Assembly (NCBI RefSeq): GCF_009910675.1 | Contig: NZ_RSEJ01000007.1 | Location: 124,001 to 188,000, forward strand | DNA: 64,000 nt | Direction of reading: 5' to 3' | Source: Photobacterium alginatilyticum | Lineage (GTDB): Bacteria; Pseudomonadota; Gammaproteobacteria; Enterobacterales; Vibrionaceae | Shown: positions 25,305 to 34,247 of the stretch, in pieces | How the letters are laid out: the number at the start of each line of letters is the position of its first letter | Position numbering within the stretch: the stretch's first letter is position 1 | Notes under the pieces: generated by a model | The model's database searches: none | Seen by the model: the letters and a program-made list of their open reading frames with translations, nothing else | What the model was told of the DNA's origin: nothing | Translations under genes and position numbers: made by a program

Positions 25305-28300
25305 TTAATGACTAAGCAAATCACTCTCAAGGGTCGCAGTCGTATTGTAGACAGGCAGATTTTCCAGGCTTTGTTTCTGATAAGCATATTGCTTGGTTAA
25401 CAAGGCCTTCTTGGTTTCATCCTGGTAGTCAGCAAGTGCAATCATGCTTAACTGAACAGCAGTCAAATCAGCGCCACTTTTCTCTGCTTCAGACAAGGCA
25501 TCAAAATCACGAACAAATTTGATCATATCCTGAGCATAAGTGTTATCTGCCGCTGCATAATAAGTTTTACCGTTACTGCGGACATAGGTCAGTGGATCAA
25601 CCTGCCAACCTGGCTCGCTGCGCATGGTAATTGACCGGGCGAATACCTCATCACGTTGATCTGTCATATTTCCGGCCGAATGTTTGACCATCGCCGTCAA
25701 GATAGCCTTAATCAGTGACACTTCTTCATACTTCGGCAGGCCAAAGTAATCCCGGATTGAGTAACTGCCATAGTATGGCATACGCTCAAGCTTCTGCGAC
25801 CATGACCATGGTTCAAAATCACCATGAGGCTGATGGTAAACACCTTTTTCATCATTAAAGCTTACACTCAGGTGTTTTTCCCCTTTGATGATGGTATCAA
25901 GCACGGCTACCTTTGGATTGGACACCAACGGCTGACCGTTTACCACCTCGATATCCAACAAGTCAAACAGCGCCATCGTTGAACGATCAGTGGTACGACG
26001 CTCACCAATACGCTCCACCAACGCAACTGCCGCAGCCAGCCGATCCGGCCAGTGACCAATATAGTCAATGTAATTAGAGTAATTATTCACCGGAGCAGGT
26101 CGTGGTGCACTACCGCTGTTCAGATATTTACCAGCTTCCCCAGTTACCAGACGTGGGCTATCCCCCTCGGCCAGACTTTTAACCACTGCAGGGTCGAAAC
26201 ACGATTCCGGCACATAGTTGATAGCGAAATTATTACGATAGTTATAGTCATCAATTATTTCAGCCAGGCTGCGATAGCTATATTGGTCTGTGGCTTCATC
26301 TTTCAGCTCACAGGTATGATCCGGGGTCATCAGGATCTTTACAAATTTATCCCGAACACTATCAACAGCTCTAGGCGAACCACAATACAAATCGAGCACG
26401 AAATCAGTCTGATCTTCCTTCGGATCAGTACACAGCGGGTTTACCTTCGACAGGTAGATCCGGAGCAAGTCATCCTTGAAGTTGTCCTGAACGAAATCTC
26501 TCCAGCGATCAAAGTTATGGATACTGTTTCGCCAATCCATAAAGGTACTGATACGGCCATTGGCATATTTAACAATGGTTTCTTCCGAGAAGTTGGCTTT
26601 CAGACCACGAATAGTTCGCTGATAATAGAGATCATCGTAACTTTCCAGCTTGAAGGCTGCAATTTCACCGCGGTTGCGCCCTTCATCATGTCGGTTACAG
26701 TCTTCGTTCAATGACACATTGCCATCGGTACAGAACATGAACTCTCTCAGTTTGGTATCTGCTGAGCCACCGTCACCCAGTTTCTGCTCGGCCGCCTTCA
26801 CAACACCGTCATAGATATCAGAAGACAGTCTGCTGCTGTCACGGAAGGTTTCCGCCCTAAGCTTTTTATCCAGATCCGACACATCGAAATAGCTCACCTT
26901 AACAGCAGTTTTTCCTTTACCGTCAGGAGCAATCACTTTCTGGTTAGTTTCCAGCTTACGTGAATAACCAAAACGCAATGCCGCCAAATCATAAGGACCA
27001 TAGACAGGCAATGCATTCAGCATTGAAGGGTTATAATCCATAATTGATGAATAGCCAGGTACGGTTTTTAATCCGTGTTGGGCCAATTCATCCTGACTGA
27101 AGTAGTTGTGCTCATCATTACTGCCTTTGAAGTTATGACGCAAACCAAGGTTATGGCCAAGCTCGTGTACCAACGTCTTAGTATAGTACGCCCCGGCAAT
27201 GAAGATACCTAGCTCATCACGAACACTTGTCGGTAGCTCACGCCATTTCTTCAGATACCCAGGCTCTCCAACCTTGCCGTCCCGCCACATGTCAGGATTC
27301 TTGTAGTCAAAAGTCCGCTCCCCAACTTTCGTCGGTAGCGATTTAAATGTCGCTCCGGCTCGTAAATTATCGACCGAATACATATTATTTTCTGACCAAT
27401 AACGCTTCTCAAGGCTTTCCAAAGCCGCCAACTGACTCACTGATGGTTGGTAGTCAGCATTCAGGCGTTTTTGCTCCTGGAATGCTTTCAATGCTTGCAT
27501 CATCGATTCGTAAGCCATCGGCTCGGACTCTAGCTGCTGTTTCGCATACTCGCCGCCGACAATAGGCATTGCCGCGTTATCCAGCCCGTCGATCACTTCA
27601 GCTGTCTGGTTGCTAGCGTTGGTGGTATTGGCAGCAATATCTTGATCAGCCGATGCGGCCTGTTTTTGTTTTGTTACAGCAACTTGCCCGACACGGCCTT
27701 TGTTATAGTCAATAACCGCCTTGTCCCACAGCCAATCAGAAATAGACTGTAATACGCCGGAGTACTGATTGACATGGGCATGGACAATCTCGCCAGTCAA
27801 CGGGTTCACGGCAGACGGACCGTAACCTGCCAGGCCATTTTTTAATGGCTCGTCTATCAGGTTAATCACGTTGTAGCGCAGGTCACCAGGCTGTTTGCCA
27901 GACGGCTCAATCAGATTGATTCGAGGTACACCCACACGTTCAAGCTGAGGATTAATCTTCGCGATCACATCTTTGGTGATTTGTTTGAAAAAGCGCGTAT
28001 TTTCGTTCAGGTCAAAGCTGTTGGACAGATGATAGTCAATCGTTTTCAGCTTGGGGTTAAACCGATGCAAATAATTAAACTTCTGATCAAACTGCTCCCC
28101 CACATAGGAAACATCCGGCCTGCCCTGTTCGTTGGCAAAGAAACCGAAGGTGTCCTCGTCACCCTTTTGGTAGACAATCGGCTCATAAGCATCTGTCATG
28201 TTTGAGCTGAGAGACGGCGAACGCACCATGTCCAGCGGTACCAGTGAGTAGAAATGCGAGACAGTAAACGTCAGGTTGTTGATATCAAATGAGGCGCGAT

Positions 28301-29027
28301 CCAGTGCATTGATAAGGCAGCTGAAATTATTGGCAATACTGTACTCTTGCTCAATCTCAAAGTTGATCACACCATCCTGGGTAACTTCGTACCCTTTCCA
28401 GTTTGAGTCAGGATCCCTAGCCAGACGAGAATCACCGGATTCAGTATAACAACCGGAGGAATAGGTAAAGACATCATCCCAGCTTTTTTCATGTACTTCG
28501 ACTTCAGCAAAATCGGGCACAAAGAAACGACGCTCTTGCCAAGACACTTCGTTATTGTCGACCTCTTCTTCCTTGTTGGTACAGTCTCCGTAGTCATCCT
28601 CGTTACACTGATAATCAACGAAATCCCCCGGAATCGTCATAATCGGGCGCTGATTCGATTGTACGTCAGTCCAGCGGCCGAGTTTATTTTGATCGATTTC
28701 ATCCTGGCTGATGATATCTGGGCTGATCATACGCACCTGCAGACTACCGCTTTCATTACTGTCAATACCGCCCTCAAACTTCAGGGTCACCAGCTTTTCT
28801 TTACCCTGAGTGAACGGAGCCATACTCACAGCGTAGTCCGGCGCTTTGGCCATTGACGGCATATACAGATAGACCTGATCCGTCTTAATCTGAGTCTTAC
28901 TTACTAGGTTATCCGGCTTTGCCAGTGTATCGTATGCCTGATCATCGGCACCACAACCAGCCAATGCTGTTGCTATAGCTGACACCAGTGCCAGCTTCCT
29001 AAATAAAATTTGTTTTTCCTTTCTCAT
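25305..29027 (-). CDS. Large Met-zincin metalloprotease lipoprotein
   Basis: This 1240-residue protein is a surface or periplasmic zinc metalloprotease. The N-terminus is a lipoprotein signal with lipobox ALAGC (Cys25). The catalytic motif HELGHNLGLRH (His621, Glu622, His625, His631) and the downstream Met-turn SIMDYNP place it among Met-zincins of the EcxA/DUF4953-like group, which are long and often lipid-anchored in marine bacteria. Substrate is unknown. It starts 9 bases after the barrel gene, with AAGGAAG between them, so the two form an operon. Long regions before (about 30-550) and after the catalytic core are not assigned. Family membership is firm from the motif; the biological role is not. 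Confidence 0.85.
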   Translation of the reverse strand: MRKEKQILFRKLALVSAIATALAGCGADDQAYDTLAKPDNLVSKTQIKTDQVYLYMPSMAKAPDYAVSMAPFTQGKEKLVTLKFEGGIDSNESGSLQVRMISPDIISQDEIDQNKLGRWTDVQSNQRPIMTIPGDFVDYQCNEDDYGDCTNKEEEVDNNEVSWQERRFFVPDFAEVEVHEKSWDDVFTYSSGCYTESGDSRLARDPDSNWKGYEVTQDGVINFEIEQEYSIANNFSCLINALDRASFDINNLTFTVSHFYSLVPLDMVRSPSLSSNMTDAYEPIVYQKGDEDTFGFFANEQGRPDVSYVGEQFDQKFNYLHRFNPKLKTIDYHLSNSFDLNENTRFFKQITKDVIAKINPQLERVGVPRINLIEPSGKQPGDLRYNVINLIDEPLKNGLAGYGPSAVNPLTGEIVHAHVNQYSGVLQSISDWLWDKAVIDYNKGRVGQVAVTKQKQAASADQDIAANTTNASNQTAEVIDGLDNAAMPIVGGEYAKQQLESEPMAYESMMQALKAFQEQKRLNADYQPSVSQLAALESLEKRYWSENNMYSVDNLRAGATFKSLPTKVGERTFDYKNPDMWRDGKVGEPGYLKKWRELPTSVRDELGIFIAGAYYTKTLVHELGHNLGLRHNFKGSNDEHNYFSQDELAQHGLKTVPGYSSIMDYNPSMLNALPVYGPYDLAALRFGYSRKLETNQKVIAPDGKGKTAVKVSYFDVSDLDKKLRAETFRDSSRLSSDIYDGVVKAAEQKLGDGGSADTKLREFMFCTDGNVSLNEDCNRHDEGRNRGEIAAFKLESYDDLYYQRTIRGLKANFSEETIVKYANGRISTFMDWRNSIHNFDRWRDFVQDNFKDDLLRIYLSKVNPLCTDPKEDQTDFVLDLYCGSPRAVDSVRDKFVKILMTPDHTCELKDEATDQYSYRSLAEIIDDYNYRNNFAINYVPESCFDPAVVKSLAEGDSPRLVTGEAGKYLNSGSAPRPAPVNNYSNYIDYIGHWPDRLAAAVALVERIGERRTTDRSTMALFDLLDIEVVNGQPLVSNPKVAVLDTIIKGEKHLSVSFNDEKGVYHQPHGDFEPWSWSQKLERMPYYGSYSIRDYFGLPKYEEVSLIKAILTAMVKHSAGNMTDQRDEVFARSITMRSEPGWQVDPLTYVRSNGKTYYAAADNTYAQDMIKFVRDFDALSEAEKSGADLTAVQLSMIALADYQDETKKALLTKQYAYQKQSLENLPVYNTTATLESDLLSH

Positions 29028-29036
29028 TTTTCTTCC

Positions 29037-29891
29037 TTAAAACGAGAGACTTATACTTGCGCCAAATATTGCCTTGTCGCTATCAAATAACTCGAGATCA
29101 CCCAGGTTTCCTCGCTCGGCATCGGTATAAAATCCTGATGTTGATGCGCTAAGCGAGCCGGACAAAACATCTGTAAACTGGTATTCCACATAAGCAGATG
29201 CTCCGTAATCAAAAGTGTCACGGCGGGTCCCCTGATAACTGACGGTATTTCCGACCAAGGCCGAAACTCCCGTCGAAAATTTGTTCCGTGAATAATCAGC
29301 AGCCATGGATAAGCTATATATCCATTCTGTTAGGGAACGCCCTCCGGCAGTTTTATATTGGTGAAAGTTTTTCCTTATTCTGGGTGAAACGGATATATCC
29401 GCTTCCCATACTTTAAAACCGACCGGAAGATCAATACGCAAAGCGGTTTGTAGATCATCATCCCGGGATGCTTCTGAAGTAGGAATAGTCAGCTGACCTG
29501 AAAGGTCAATGGTTCCGCTTTCTCCAAAGTTATATATAGAATAACGCTTTAATTTGATTAAAGAGTCATTCCAAAAGTCTCCTGTTTCATCTTCGAGTGC
29601 TCGGTATGCGCCAGTTAAAAAATACACTTTATACTGTTTGTTAATTGGTGAGTTGAGTGACAAATCCCATGATAAATTACGTACCGAACGGTGATCGTCT
29701 TTATCATAGATATTTGATTCATAGCCAAAGGTTAAGCTACCACCTAACTTATACCCAACTACTTCCGTGTTATTTTGACTTATTCCTTCAGTCATCTGTT
29801 CAGGGTTTTCTGCTGCCATTGATGACAAAGAAAACAGTGAAGAAATAGCCAGCGCAGCTATCCGAACACAATAAGAGTGTGTGTTCTGCAT
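29037..29891 (-). CDS. Predicted outer-membrane beta-barrel protein
   Basis: The 284-residue product has a signal peptide (about 1-27, ending SSMAA) and then alternating, aromatic-rich beta strands. The C-terminus is GASISLSF, and a terminal Phe is the usual signal for insertion by the Bam complex. The length and strand density suggest a barrel of about 10-14 strands. I do not recognise a specific family. It is the first gene of a two-gene operon with the Met-zincin lipoprotein; that suggests a shared surface role, for example anchoring or export, which is inference. A 739-base non-coding region lies upstream. Confidence 0.75.
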   Translation of the reverse strand: MQNTHSYCVRIAALAISSLFSLSSMAAENPEQMTEGISQNNTEVVGYKLGGSLTFGYESNIYDKDDHRSVRNLSWDLSLNSPINKQYKVYFLTGAYRALEDETGDFWNDSLIKLKRYSIYNFGESGTIDLSGQLTIPTSEASRDDDLQTALRIDLPVGFKVWEADISVSPRIRKNFHQYKTAGGRSLTEWIYSLSMAADYSRNKFSTGVSALVGNTVSYQGTRRDTFDYGASAYVEYQFTDVLSGSLSASTSGFYTDAERGNLGDLELFDSDKAIFGASISLSF

Positions 29892-30067
29892 ACTATTATC
29901 CTGTAAAAATATAACTCAAGATACTGTTGATTGTCGTTATTATTTATTAACTCAAAATAAGGTTCTGAGCTAGCAGTAATCTAATTACAATATCTTGGCG
30001 ACCTAATAATATTGTTGCCTAATATCCTCCTCAACATTTCCAGTTTAAATTAATGAGTTAATATAAA

Positions 30068-30131
30068 AACAATAGCATCCCTACCTATCAAACTAACTGA
30101 TAGGCTTCTTATTAAGAAGCTGACTATTGCT
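30068..30131 (-). ncRNA. Possible three-way-junction RNA upstream of the barrel operon
   Basis: On the minus strand three helices nest neatly: an outer stem AGCAATAG / CTATTGTT (one G-U pair), a hairpin GCTTCTT-AAT-AAGAAGC, and a hairpin CCTATCA-GTTAGTT-TGATAGG. The outer stem pairs fully only in the minus-strand transcript, where an A-C mismatch of the plus strand becomes a G-U pair. It lies about 180 bases upstream of the barrel gene and could be part of its leader. I match it to no known RNA family. Confidence 0.3.
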
Positions 30132-30571
30132 ACGGCCATAAAATAACTATTAAACCAGGCTCAATGTAACACGTTAAACAACGCATTTAAGTGATTAATA
30201 ACTATCAAATATCAATCATTATTGAATTCACAACTAATCAAGAAAAACTAACTACCTAGTTGCCACAATTTAATATCAATACGAATCAACTATTCACTCA
30301 TCTAGCCTGAATCAGGAACCAAGCCTGAATAGCTTTTATGATTTGAGTCCAATCGATGCAGTGGAGTAGGTATCCGGTGGGGCTATGTGAGTTATAAAGT
30401 CCATTTTAAAATCCATTTATTATCCGTGCTTCAAGGGCTGTGTAAAAATCCATCTAGAGTAAAAAATCTAATCAAGTCCAATATATTATGCAACAGTTGT
30501 AACAAAGTTTTTTTTTGAACTATAAAACGGAACCGGAAGTCTCATATAGTGATACTTTTTTGCTTGCAATA

Positions 30572-30604
30572 AAGCTCAACCTGCCTATGAAAAGCAGGTT
30601 GAGC
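30572..30604 (-). terminator. Terminator of the transporter/acyltransferase gene
   Basis: An 11-bp stem GCTCAACCTGC / GCAGGTTGAGC with a 9-base loop lies 27 bases past the stop codon. The T-run after it on the minus strand is short and broken (TTTATT), so termination may be incomplete. Confidence 0.65.
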
Positions 30605-30630
30605 GAGTAGTGACTATGTGATTCGAGCTC

Positions 30631-32496
30631 TTAGCTGGCCATTAATTGCTGTACTTTCTCCTGAAGATCTTTCGCCGACACCTGCTCCGGTTCGACTGCC
30701 TTGCCGGCAACAATCTCTACTTTTGACCAGAAACGAGATGGCAAAGTCGTAAACGCACGCCCTTTTTCATGACTAAAGAACGAGCCCCATACGCCAATCA
30801 AGCCTAAAGGAACAACCGGCACCGGATTACGGCTGATAATTTTCTCTATCCCTTTCTTAAACTCATTCATCTCACCGGTTCTGGTCAACTTTCCTTCAGG
30901 GAAAATACATACTATTTCGCCAGCAGCGAGCTCCTCACTAATCCGGTCAAAGGCCTGTTGATAGATTTTGGGTGATTTCCCCTGAGCACAGATAGGAATG
31001 GCCTTGATCCATTTGAAGAAATACTTAACCACCGGCATATTGGCAATGTCTTTGTCCATCACAAACCTTACCGGGCGGCGAGAAGCCCCGGCTATCAGCA
31101 ATGCATCGACATAGCTGACATGATTACAAACCAATACCACAGCCCCTTCTTCGGGAATATTATCCAAGCCCTTGTGATTAATACGATACACAGTATGCGT
31201 CAGCAACCAGACCATAAAACGCAACATGAACTCATGAACCTGCGAGAACACATAGATAGCCACCAGCACATTGCCGATTGACAGTACCAGGAACAGCTCA
31301 AGAATTGTCAGCTCGAAAACGTTCAACAAGAGAACGGCCACTGCCGCACTCAACACCATAAACAAAGCGTTCATCACGTTATTGGCAGCAATAGTCTGGG
31401 CACGACTTTTTTCTTCACTGCGTTGTTGGATCAGAGCATTAAGCGGCACGACAAAGATCCCGCCGAAGGCACTTACCATTGCCAAATCAAACAGCATCCG
31501 AAGATTTTCGCCATGAGTGACGAATGCACTGGCTGTAATACCCGACTCAACAACAACCTGCTGGCTGGCAAAATACAGATCAAAACCGAACACACTAATA
31601 CCAATTGCGCCAATCGGAATGATCCCCAGCTCAACCTGACCGCCGGATAACTTTTCGCAAAGCAGCGAACCGACTGCAATACCAACAGAAAACACGGTCA
31701 GCAGCACTGTCACCAACTGAGGATTGCCACCCAAATAATCACGGGCAAAATTAGGTAACTGGGTAAGATATGTCGCACCAATAAACCAGAACCAGCTAAT
31801 AGCCAGAATAGACAGAAAGATAGTGCGATCTTTACGAGCATGGTTAACTGTTCTGACCAACTGGGTGAAGGGGTTCCAGTTCACCACCAGCGACGGGTCA
31901 TTAGCCTTTGCATGAGGTATGAAACGGCTGCTCAGATACCCTAACACAGCAAGCGATAGCACAGATCCCGTCACCAATAACGTTGAATCCTCGGTAGTAA
32001 ATAACAAGCCGGCAGCGACCGTACCTCCGAGTATCGCCACAAATGTCCCCATTTCAACAACCGCATTCCCCCCCACCAGCTCACGATCGGTCAGATGCTG
32101 CGGCATCAGGGCAAACTTTACCGGACCGAACAACGCTGACTGGGCTCCCATCAGGAAGAGGATAACCAGCAGTGCCGGCACATAGTTAAACCACAGGGCG
32201 ATTGCACCTCCGGACATAATAGCAATTTCAGCCAATTTTATTTTCCGGATCAGCGCAGATTTCTCGTACTTGTCAGCAAGCTGTCCGCCGATTGGTGAGA
32301 GCAGGAAGAATGGCAGGATAAACAATCCGGCAGCCAGGTTGATTAAAGAAGTACTTTCCGCCTGATTGTAAATCCCGGAAAACGCAATAAACAGCAGCAA
32401 CACATTCTTAAATAGGTTGTCGTTAAACGCCCCTAATGCCTGTGTACCGAAGAAGGGAAGAAAACGTTTCTTTCCTAACAATGTAAACTGATTCAT
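30631..32496 (-). CDS. Lysophospholipid transporter-acyltransferase fusion (LplT-PlsC type)
   Basis: This 621-residue inner-membrane protein recycles lysophospholipids. Residues 1 to about 410 are a major-facilitator transporter of the LplT group, with the N-terminal motif GAFNDNLFKN and about 12 membrane segments. Residues from about 440 form a PlsC-like acyltransferase, with the catalytic NHVSYVD (His459, Asp464) and the substrate motif FPEGKLTR. In E. coli LplT flips lysophospholipids in and the separate Aas protein (acyltransferase plus acyl-ACP synthetase) reacylates them. Here transporter and acyltransferase are one chain and the synthetase part is absent, so acyl-ACP or acyl-CoA must come from elsewhere. 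It stands alone with its own terminator. Confidence 0.88.
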   Translation of the reverse strand: MNQFTLLGKKRFLPFFGTQALGAFNDNLFKNVLLLFIAFSGIYNQAESTSLINLAAGLFILPFFLLSPIGGQLADKYEKSALIRKIKLAEIAIMSGGAIALWFNYVPALLVILFLMGAQSALFGPVKFALMPQHLTDRELVGGNAVVEMGTFVAILGGTVAAGLLFTTEDSTLLVTGSVLSLAVLGYLSSRFIPHAKANDPSLVVNWNPFTQLVRTVNHARKDRTIFLSILAISWFWFIGATYLTQLPNFARDYLGGNPQLVTVLLTVFSVGIAVGSLLCEKLSGGQVELGIIPIGAIGISVFGFDLYFASQQVVVESGITASAFVTHGENLRMLFDLAMVSAFGGIFVVPLNALIQQRSEEKSRAQTIAANNVMNALFMVLSAAVAVLLLNVFELTILELFLVLSIGNVLVAIYVFSQVHEFMLRFMVWLLTHTVYRINHKGLDNIPEEGAVVLVCNHVSYVDALLIAGASRRPVRFVMDKDIANMPVVKYFFKWIKAIPICAQGKSPKIYQQAFDRISEELAAGEIVCIFPEGKLTRTGEMNEFKKGIEKIISRNPVPVVPLGLIGVWGSFFSHEKGRAFTTLPSRFWSKVEIVAGKAVEPEQVSAKDLQEKVQQLMAS

Positions 32497-32896
32497 GACC
32501 TGCCCCTTGCTGTATTCGATCTTTGATTTCCCTTGATGATGCTAATCTACACCACAATCGAACACTGTACAATTATATTTTCCAGTTTTTTGAGCGCAGT
32601 TTTGGAAACTAAGGACATACCGCTTGATGCTGTAACTTTAGTTCAATAGTTACAATGATTTAGAGAGAAGATATTGTTTCGGATCGAAACCAGCCTTTAC
32701 GCAGCATTGATTGACAACACTGTTAAGTGACAAATCAGGCTTTTCGCATCCCCCTGGCCGCGCGCAGTTTCCGCAACGACACTAGGAGCAAGCGCTGCAT
32801 TGTGCTCATGTTCCATCATGAACAGCTCTACCTGTTGCTTGTAACCTTCAGGCTTTGCTTTTCTTATTACTGTGTTCTCCTAGTTATTTTCATTTG
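32497..32896. other. Intergenic region with a possible decayed small ORF
   Basis: The right half of these 400 bases holds a minus-strand frame without a normal start (listed separately). The left half carries the promoter of the transporter/acyltransferase gene and an imperfect repeat GTAACT...AGTTAC (32630-32653). No terminator for the MarR/DJ-1 operon is obvious. Confidence 0.4.
32697..32867 (-). pseudogene. Possible small ORF or gene remnant after the MarR gene
   Basis: About 56 codons are open on the minus strand after an AGGAGA sequence, but the first codons are GTA and ATA, not a standard start. The peptide begins RKAKPEGYKQQVELFMMEH, and the next 14 residues are EHNAALAPSVVAET. Its composition is protein-like, and the basic start and helical character faintly recall small transposase subunits. 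No inverted repeats or partner gene are visible. It could be a decayed gene or chance. Confidence 0.2.
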
Positions 32897-33361
32897 TTAG
32901 TTAGCAGGATCATCGCTTTCCTGCAAGTCAACAGCTTCAAGTGCAAGTTGCAGTTCCGTAAGCGCTTCTGATAGCTGGGCCATTCGCTCTTTGCCGAGAT
33001 CCGCTTCAAGCCGTTTTGCGTAATCAGCATGTTGCGGGCCGATTTTTCCGATGGCCTCCAATCCTTTATCCGTCGGTGTTAACAGCATGGCTTTGCGATG
33101 AGACGGGTTCGGCATGAACTGAATCATTCTGTCTTCAATCAACTGGGTGCTGGTTCTCTGAACACTCTGTCGTGTTATGCCCATGCGACGCGCTATTTCC
33201 GCCTGGGTTAACGGTTCGTTGAGGACCGCGCCCAATACCTGCCATCGTGTTGCCGTCAGCCCTGCTGGCTCAGCAAGCTGATCAGCAATTTTCAAAAAAC
33301 GACCATTGAGCGCAAACACTGTCAGCGCCATTGAACTCAACTTGTCTTGATGATCACTCAC
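32897..33361 (-). CDS. MarR-family transcriptional regulator
   Basis: This 154-residue protein has a winged helix-turn-helix of the MarR family: the recognition region is LTQAEIARRMGITRQSVQRTSTQLIEDRM (about 50-80), followed by the wing PSHRKAMLLTPTDKG. Such proteins are homodimers that bind palindromes and let go when they bind a small ligand or are oxidised. Its start overlaps the DJ-1 gene stop by four bases (ATGA), so the two are translated together. A perfect palindrome upstream of the DJ-1 gene is its probable operator, which implies autoregulation. The Cys residues of oxidation-sensing relatives are absent, so a ligand sensor is more likely. Confidence 0.88.
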   Translation of the reverse strand: MSDHQDKLSSMALTVFALNGRFLKIADQLAEPAGLTATRWQVLGAVLNEPLTQAEIARRMGITRQSVQRTSTQLIEDRMIQFMPNPSHRKAMLLTPTDKGLEAIGKIGPQHADYAKRLEADLGKERMAQLSEALTELQLALEAVDLQESDDPAN

Positions 33362-33981
33362 TTTGAATGCTCCTCCATCAATTGATAAAAACCAGCCGGA
33401 TCCTTGTGCTCAAATAGTTGCAACCAGGCCTCAAGCGTTGTGTCTGAATAGAGGCCGAGTTTACGAAAGATCTCTGCCGCAAATGCTACTGGCGCAACCC
33501 CGCTTGCCGTAATCAGATTCCCACCCGTTACAGCAGGTTTATCGATATAACAGTCGCTCCCCTTATAGCCTGCCATTTGCAGAAATTCCTTGGCATTGCT
33601 GGTATGTGGCAGCTCATCAAGTAACCCACGTTTTGCCAACGCAGCGGTCGCACCACATATTGCGGCAACAGGAACATCAGCACTCAGAAAACGCGCTGCC
33701 ATATCAACGAAAAGTTCAATACCATCACCTGCTGCAGTATCCGCACCAGGCAAAATCAATAGTTGGCTGTCATTTGGCTCCAACCTATCCAGACTAAGAT
33801 CTGGGAGGATACGGATCCCACCCTTGGTCGTGACCGGCTCAAGCGTCTCACCGACAGTCCTGATCTCAAAATGTCCCGGTGATTTCTGAAATTCTGGTGA
33901 ATTGATATGAGCAACGACATAGCCATACTCCCAGTCGGCCATCGTGTCATACACTGCCAGGTGGATTATTGCCTTCTTCAT
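33358..33981 (-). CDS. DJ-1/PfpI-family protein
   Basis: The 207-residue protein belongs to the DJ-1/ThiJ/PfpI superfamily. The nucleophile elbow is AICGATAAL, with the conserved Cys, and the Glu near the N-terminus is within the MADWEYGY stretch. Members include glyoxalases, deglycases, chaperones and small-molecule amidases, so the exact reaction is open. I start at the ATG at 33981, which has GGGAGGGG a few bases upstream; an in-frame ATG at 34074 would add 31 basic residues and would place the operator inside the gene. It is the first gene of an operon with the MarR regulator. Confidence 0.8.
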   Translation of the reverse strand: MKKAIIHLAVYDTMADWEYGYVVAHINSPEFQKSPGHFEIRTVGETLEPVTTKGGIRILPDLSLDRLEPNDSQLLILPGADTAAGDGIELFVDMAARFLSADVPVAAICGATAALAKRGLLDELPHTSNAKEFLQMAGYKGSDCYIDKPAVTGGNLITASGVAPVAFAAEIFRKLGLYSDTTLEAWLQLFEHKDPAGFYQLMEEHSK

Positions 33982-34022
33982 ATGTAACCCCTCCCTTATA
34001 GATATGACAGCATGCTTACATT

Positions 34023-34040
34023 TTGACAGCGAGCTGTCAA
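34023..34040 (-). promoter_or_regulatory. Palindromic operator for the MarR/DJ-1 operon
   Basis: TTGACAGC-GA-GCTGTCAA is a perfect 8-2-8 inverted repeat, 42 bases upstream of the DJ-1 start. An extra half site TGACAGC lies at 34005-34011. Size and symmetry suit a MarR dimer. The right arm, read on the minus strand, is TTGACA and could itself be the -35 box, so binding would block transcription. Confidence 0.65.
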
Positions 34041-34247
34041 TTTTATTGTTAATTCTAAGGATCAGATCTGCCATTTCTTATCATCTATTCCTTATAGCTA
34101 TTTTTCTCAGAGGTGTGATGTAGATTAAGTTTCCTAAAAGAAACCTTTGTTCATCACAGTGGAATTTGTCTAATATGTTTCGCAATTGTTAAGAAACATG
34201 GCGAACGCAGCAGTCCTCGCCCGTTAGAAAAGCATGGAGACAGGTAA

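Larger units (their letters stand above)
29892..30630. other. Long AT-rich intergenic region upstream of the barrel operon
   Basis: No gene is visible in these 739 bases on either strand. The left part should contain the promoter of the barrel/zincin operon. A possible structured RNA lies at 30068-30131. A run of nine T (30509-30517) occurs without a GC-rich stem in front of it. The terminator of the transporter/acyltransferase gene is at 30572-30604. Confidence 0.45.

Noticed and set aside
26052..26714. 220-codon plus-strand frame opposite the Met-zincin gene
   Set aside because: The zincin frame has a clear catalytic motif and normal length; the opposite frame has no domain or start signal.
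34075..34247. Leader of the serine dehydratase gene considered as a glycine riboswitch
   Set aside because: The conserved glycine-aptamer core could not be recognised; only small, unrelated hairpins (GTTTC...GAAAC) are visible.
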